This document shows, one piece after another, positions 59,201 through 64,000 of a stretch of 64,000 nt of DNA (positions are counted from its first letter, which is position 1; every line of letters starts with the position of its first letter). The DNA is taken from positions 1-64,000 of the forward strand of contig NZ_CP071796.1 of assembly GCF_017498525.1 (NCBI RefSeq), read 5' to 3'. A program made the position numbers and the translations under genes. Under the pieces are notes generated by a model. The model was not told the origin of the DNA, made no database searches, and saw only the letters and a program-made list of their open reading frames with translations. The stretch is from Ottowia testudinis. GTDB lineage: Bacteria; Pseudomonadota; Gammaproteobacteria; Burkholderiales; Burkholderiaceae_C.

Positions 59201-62200
59201 GCTGGCCGCCACTTCCACCTTGAAGCCGCTGGTGTTGGCCGGGATGGTGGCGGTGAAGCTGCCATTGGTCACCGTGGCGGTCGTCCAGGTGGTGCCGCCG
59301 TCGGTGCTGTAGCGCACCGTGCCGGTGTCGGTGCCGATGGTGGCCGTGCCGCTGGTCAGCGTCACCGTCGCCGTGCTGGCGCTGGTGCTGCTGCCGTTCA
59401 AGGCCACGTCAAACACCAGGTTGTTGCCTTCGGCCGCAGTCGGGCTGCTGACCGTGGACACAGCCAGCGCAGCGGTGGCGTCGGTGATGGTGCCGGTGCC
59501 AGCGACCGCCGTGGTGCTGCCCACCTGCGCGCTCAGCGTGAAGCTCTCGCTGCCTTCGGTGATGGTGTCGGTGCTGGCCGCCACTTCCACCTTGAAGCCG
59601 CTGGTGTTGGCCGGGATGGTGGCGGTGAAGCTGCCATTGGTCACCGTGGCGGTCGTCCAGGTGGTGCCGCCGTCGGTGCTGTAGCGCACCGTGCCGGTGT
59701 CGGTGCCGATGGTGGCCGTGCCGCTGGTCAGCGTCACCGTCGCCGTGCTGGCGCTGGTGCTGCTGCCGTTCAAGGCCACGTCAAACACCAGGTTGTTGCC
59801 TTCGGCCGCAGTCGGGCTGCTGACCGTGGACACAGCCAGCGCAGCGTGGCGTCGGTGATGGTGCCGGTGCCAGCGACCGCCGTGGTGCTGCCCACCTGCG
59901 CGCTCAGCGTGAAGCTCTCGCTGCCTTCGGTGATGGTGTCGGTGCTGGCCGCCACTTCCACCTTGAAGCCGCTGGTGTTGGCCGGGATGGTGGCGGTGAA
60001 GCTGCCATTGGTCACCGTGGCGGTCGTCCAGGTGGTGCCGCCGTCGGTGCTGTAGCGCACCGTGCCGGTGTCGGTGCCGATGGTGGCCGTGCCGCTGGTC
60101 AGCGTCACCGTCGCCGTGCTGGCGCTGGTGCTGCTGCCGTTCAAGGCCACGTCAAACACCAGGTTGTTGCCTTCGGCCGCAGTCGGGCTGCTGACCGTGG
60201 ACACAGCCAGCGCAGCGGTGGCGTCGGTGATGGTGCCGGTGCCAGCGACCGCCGTGGTGCTGCCCACCTGCGCGCTCAGCGTGAAGCTCTCGCTGCCTTC
60301 GGTGATGGTGTCGGTGCTGGCCGCCACTTCCACCTTGAAGCCGCTGGTGTTGGCCGGGATGGTGGCGGTGAAGCTGCCATTGGTCACCGTGGCGGTCGTC
60401 CAGGTGGTGCCGCCGTCGGTGCTGTAGCGCACCGTGCCGGTGTCGGTGCCGATGGTGGCCGTGCCGCTGGTCAGCGTCACCGTCGCCGTGCTGGCGCTGG
60501 TGCTGCTGCCGTTCAAGGCCACGTCAAACACCAGGTTGTTGCCTTCGGCCGCAGTCGGGCTGCTGACCGTGGACACAGCCAGCGCAGCGGTGGCGTCGGT
60601 GATGGTGCCGGTGCCAGCGACCGCCGTGGTGCTGCCCACCTGCGCGCTCAGCGTGAAGCTCTCGCTGCCTTCGGTGATGGTGTCGGTGCTGGCCGCCACT
60701 TCCACCTTGAAGCCGCTGGTGTTGGCCGGGATGGTGGCGGTGAAGCTGCCATTGGTCACCGTGGCGGTCGTCCAGGTGGTGCCGCCGTCGGTGCTGTAGC
60801 GCACCGTGCCGGTGTCGGTGCCGATGGTGGCCGTGCCGCTGGTCAGCGTCACCGTCGCCGTGCTGGCGCTGGTGCTGCTGCCGTTCAAGGCCACGTCAAA
60901 CACCAGGTTGTTGCCTTCGGCCGCAGTCGGGCTGCTGACCGTGGACACAGCCAGCGCAGCGGTGGCGTCGGTGATGGTGCCGGTGCCAGCGACCGCCGTG
61001 GTGCTGCCCACCTGCGCGCTCAGCGTGAAGCTCTCGCTGCCTTCGGTGATGGTGTCGGTGCTGGCCGCCACTTCCACCTTGAAGCCGCTGGTGTTGGCCG
61101 GGATGGTGGCGGTGAAGCTGCCATTGGTCACCGTGGCGGTCGTCCAGGTGGTGCCGCCGTCGGTGCTGTAGCGCACCGTGCCGGTGTCGGTGCCGATGGT
61201 GGCCGTGCCGCTGGTCAGCGTCACCGTCGCCGTGCTGGCGCTGGTGCTGCTGCCGTTCAAGGCCACGTCAAACACCAGGTTGTTGCCTTCGGCCGCAGTC
61301 GGGCTGCTGACCGTGGACACAGCCAGCGCAGCGTGGCGTCGGTGATGGTGCCGGTGCCAGCGACCGCCGTGGTGCTGCCCACCTGCGCGCTCAGCGTGAA
61401 GCTCTCGCTGCCTTCGGTGATGGTGTCGGTGCTGGCCGCCACTTCCACCTTGAAGCCGCTGGTGTTGGCCGGGATGGTGGCGGTGAAGCTGCCATTGGTC
61501 ACCGTGGCGGTCGTCCAGGTGGTGCCGCCGTCGGTGCTGTAGCGCACCGTGCCGGTGTCGGTGCCGATGGTGGCCGTGCCGCTGGTCAGCGTCACCGTCG
61601 CCGTGCTGGCGCTGGTGCTGCTGCCGTTCAAGGCCACGTCAAACACCAGGTTGTTGCCTTCGGCCGCAGTCGGGCTGCTGACCGTGGACACAGCCAGCGC
61701 AGCGGTGGCGTCGGTGATGGTGCCGGTGCCAGCGACCGCCGTGGTGCTGCCCACCTGCGCGCTCAGCGTGAAGCTCTCGCTGCCTTCGGTGATGGTGTCG
61801 GTGCTGGCCGCCACTTCCACCTTGAAGCCGCTGGTGTTGGCCGGGATGGTGGCGGTGAAGCTGCCATTGGTCACCGTGGCGGTCGTCAGGTGGTGCCGCC
61901 GTCGGTGCTGTAGCGCACCGTGCCGGTGTCGGTGCCGATGGTGGCCGTGCCGCTGGTCAGCGTCACCGTCGCCGTGCTGGCGCTGGTGCTGCTGCCGTTC
62001 AAGGCCACGTCAAACACCAGGTTGTTGCCTTCGGCCGCAGTCGGGCTGCTGACCGTGGACACAGCCAGCGCAGCGGTGGCGTCGGTGATGGTGCCGGTGC
62101 CAGCGACCGCCGTGGTGCTGCCCACCTGCGCGCTCAGCGTGAAGCTCTCGCTGCCTTCGGTGATGGTGTCGGTGCTGGCCGCCACTTCCACCTTGAAGCC

Positions 62201-64000
62201 GCTGGTGTTGGCCGGGATGGTGGCGGTGAAGCTGCCATTGGTCACCGTGGCGGTCGTCCAGGTGGTGCCGCCGTCGGTGCTGTAGCGCACCGTGCCGGTG
62301 TCGGTGCCGATGGTGGCCGTGCCGCTGGTCAGCGTCACCGTCGCCGTGCTGGCGCTGGTGCTGCTGCCGTTCAAGGCCACGTCAAACACCAGGTTGTTGC
62401 CTTCGGCCGCAGTCGGGCTGCTGACCGTGGACACAGCCAGCGCAGCGGTGGCGTCGGTGATGGTGCCGGTGCCAGCGACCGCCGTGGTGCTGCCCACCTG
62501 CGCGCTCAGCGTGAAGCTCTCGCTGCCTTCGGTGATGGTGTCGGTGCTGGCCGCCACTTCCACCTTGAAGCCGCTGGTGTTGGCCGGGATGGTGGCGGTG
62601 AAGCTGCCATTGGTCACCGTGGCGGTCGTCCAGGTGGTGCCGCCGTCGGTGCTGTAGCGCACCGTGCCGGTGTCGGTGCCGATGGTGGCCGTGCCGCTGG
62701 TCAGCGTCACCGTCGCCGTGCTGGCGCTGGTGCTGCTGCCGTTCAAGGCCACGTCAAACACCAGGTTGTTGCCTTCGGCCGCAGTCGGGCTGCTGACCGT
62801 GGACACAGCCAGCGCAGCGGTGGCGTCGGTGATGGTGCCGGTGCCAGCGACCGCCGTGGTGCTGCCCACCTGCGCGCTCAGCGTGAAGCTCTCGCTGCCT
62901 TCGGTGATGGTGTCAACCACTGCCTCCGTACGTACCAGAAAGCTGCCTGTGTTTTTGGCACGCTCACATCGAAACTGCCGCCCGTCATGGTGGCCACCTG
63001 CCAGCTGAAACCACCATCGGTGCTGAACTCCACCTTGCCGATGTCGCTATTAGGACCGCCAACGGTGGCACTGACCCCGCTAATGACAACCTTGACCGTG
63101 GTGGCATTGAGCGGGTCCATGCCCGACAGTGTCACGGTCTGCGTCACTGTGCTTCCCTCAGCGCCGCTACCATTGCTGACGTCACTGACGCTAAGCGTGC
63201 CGGGAACAAACGGCAGGACGCTGCCGCCGTCGCTGTCGGTGACGGGCGTGGCGCTGCCAGCCGGTGTGATGCTGGCCGTGGCGGTGTAGTCGCCCGGCGG
63301 CAGCGGCGTGGGAACGTCCACGCTGTAGGTGCCGTCAGCCTTGACGGTGGCAGTGATCGTCTGCTCCTTGCCCGCGCTGTCCTTGACCACGATGGTCACG
63401 ACGCTGCCAGCCGGCTGGTTGGTGGTGCCGCTGATGGTGGGCGTGGCGTCGCTGGTGTTGTCCGGGGCGTTGACGCTCAGCGTGGGCGCCGGCGGCAGCG
63501 GCAGGACGCTGCCGCCGTCGCTGTCGGTGACGGGCGTGGCGCTGCCAGCCGGTGTGATGCTGGCCGTGGCGGTGTAGTCGCCCGGCGGCAGCGGCGTGGG
63601 AACGTCCACGCTGTAGGTGCCGTCAGCCTTGACGGTGGCAGTGATCGTCTGCTCCTTGCCCGCGCTGTCCTTGACCACGATGGTCACGACGCTGCCAGCC
63701 GGCTGGTTGGTGGTGCCGCTGATGGTGGGCGTGGCGTCGCTGGTGTTGTCCGGGGCGTTGACGCTCAGCGTGGGCGCCGGCGGCAGCGGCAGGACGCTGC
63801 CCCCGTCGCTGTCGGTGACGGGCGTGGCGCTGCCAGCCGGTGTGATGCTGGCCGTGGCGGTGTAGTCGCCCGGCGGCAGCGGCGTGGGAACGTCCACGCT
63901 GTAGGTGCCGTCAGCCTTGACGGTGGCAGTGATCGTCTGCTCCTTGCCCGCGCTGTCCTTGACCACGATGGTCACGACGCTGCCAGCCGGCTGGTTGGTG
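41290..64000 (-). CDS. Giant RTX adhesin (LapA/BapA-like), partial, with nine apparent -1 frameshifts
   Basis: Predicted type I-secreted surface adhesin for attachment and biofilm; its gene begins beyond the window. Order from the N-terminal side: 96-residue Ig-like repeats (63213-64000), a hybrid unit, 50 copies of a 124-residue Calx-beta/Ig-like repeat (44233-62824; FDVALNG, TITEGSESFTLSA, AGTGTITD), two cadherin/VCBS-like domains (about 43330-44230), two jelly-roll, carbohydrate-binding-like modules ending MDRVYLG and FDRLYLG, RTX nonapeptides, and a C-terminal type I secretion signal ending DFVII. The frame is broken at nine places, each fixed by one added base: 48130, 48501, 51104, 51475, 57054, 61887 (CCAGG read as CAGG), 59846 and 61333 (GG read as G), and 62952-62956 (run of five T on the plus strand). 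Repaired, at least about 7,570 residues are encoded in the window. Confidence 0.9.
41590..41710 (-). other. RTX calcium-binding nonapeptide block
   Basis: Encodes LSGGVGNDILKG, WLDGGAGNDTLTGG and AGADAFVF: a short run of GGxGxDxUx motifs before the secretion signal. Calcium-driven folding outside the cell is the known role. The following ~100 residues match the C-terminal targeting region of large RTX adhesins. Confidence 0.9.
44233..62824 (-). repeat. Tandem array of 50 copies of a 372-bp adhesin repeat
   Basis: Exactly 50 units: 42 of 372 bp and 8 of 371 bp (one base missing each). Translated units appear identical. I saw only one base substitution, a silent G-to-A on the plus strand in units 5 (near 46087) and 19 (near 51292), exactly 14 units apart. 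Each unit encodes one 124-residue Calx-beta/Ig-like domain rich in Thr, Ser, Ala and Val. Such identity implies recent expansion or strong homogenisation; true copy number may differ from this assembly. Confidence 0.95.
62825..63196 (-). repeat. Hybrid 51st adhesin repeat
   Basis: The first 89 bp (62825-62913) are identical to the 372-bp array, coding DTITEGSESFTLSAQ onward; the remainder is homologous but diverged (LSVSDVSNGSGAEGSTV, KVEFSTDGGFSWQVATM). A one-base deletion in the A-run (five T at 62952-62956 on the plus strand) breaks the frame; one more base gives VPKNTGSFLVRTEAVVDTI, in register with the array consensus. Confidence 0.88.
63213..64000 (-). repeat. 288-bp tandem repeats (96-residue Ig-like domains), continuing past the edge
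   Basis: Period 288 bp, seen from GCAGGACGCTG at 63213, 63501 and 63789; 2.7 units lie in the window. Each encodes a bacterial Ig-like domain (SGTTNQPAGSVVTIVVKDSA, VKADGTYSVDVPTPLPPGDY). Units are almost identical; the third has CCCCCG for CCGCCG at about 63798. These probably form a second array nearer the N-terminus of the adhesin. Confidence 0.92.

Noticed and set aside
48130-61887. Phase-variable switching of the adhesin by the one-base deletions
   Set aside because: Nine same-sign changes in one allele would be excessive, CC and GG doublets are poor slippage tracts, and technical error explains them better; kept only as an alternative.
44233-62824. CRISPR-like array or satellite DNA
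   Set aside because: The 372-bp unit is a multiple of three, codes for a secreted-adhesin domain without spacers, and is flanked by matching coding sequence on both sides.
44444-63008. Dozens of 114-167 codon plus-strand open frames, one per adhesin repeat, encoding a Val/Leu/Ser-rich peptide
   Set aside because: They are the antisense of one identical repeat unit, start with GTG, have no ribosome site, and simply recur because the unit recurs.

Overview
The window reads as the origin-proximal end of a chromosome of a high-GC betaproteobacterium, most likely a member of the Comamonadaceae (Burkholderiales). Reasons: dnaA-dnaN-gyrB at the left edge, strong GC bias at third codon positions, a dmp/aph-type phenol operon, Bug-type solute receptors, the tsaB-rimI-udg order, and many copies of a short dispersed palindrome with AAGCGC arms that I associate from memory with Comamonadaceae genomes. 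Genus and species cannot be fixed from the sequence alone.

Layout. (1) 9-5372, plus strand: replication genes dnaA, dnaN, gyrB. (2) 5440-20081, minus strand: one long phenol and catechol meta-cleavage operon. In transcription order it holds dmpK L M N O P (multicomponent phenol hydroxylase), dmpQ (ferredoxin), dmpB (catechol 2,3-dioxygenase), a GlcG/HbpS-like gene, dmpC, dmpE, dmpF, dmpG, a frameshifted ABC solute-binding protein, dmpH, a Bug receptor and dmpI. The hydrolase dmpD is absent, so ring-cleavage product should flow through the dehydrogenase/decarboxylase branch to pyruvate and acetyl-CoA. (3) 20082-22764: a divergent control region with a candidate sigma-54 promoter and two upstream palindromes, the DmpR/XylR-type activator, and a GntR-family regulator. 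(4) 22771-34585: housekeeping genes (family 4 uracil-DNA glycosylase, rimI, tsaB, PBP4, tartrate/malate-type dehydrogenase, Sua5-type tRNA enzyme, purK, purE, thioredoxin-TPR protein) and two facing SGNH-hydrolase lipoproteins, one of which has lost its catalytic residues. (5) About 34640-35880: an IS110-family element with a one-base frameshift and a long 5-prime noncoding end that may encode a bridge RNA. (6) 36128-64000, minus strand: a type I secretion system (TolC-like, HlyD-like and LapB-like proteins) behind the gene for its evident substrate, a giant RTX adhesin that runs off the right edge.

The adhesin is the outstanding object. It contains exactly 50 consecutive near-identical 372-bp (124-residue) repeats at 44233-62824, then a hybrid 51st unit, then 288-bp (96-residue) repeats that continue past the window. 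Repairing nine apparent single-base deletions gives one open frame of at least about 7,570 codons. The deletions are all of the same sign and lie at CC, GG or A-run positions; six are at one CCAGG site. This pattern looks more like assembly or basecalling error than biology. A second theme is the dispersed palindrome: 13 copies, four of them lying in frame inside udg (two), a sua5-type gene and purK.
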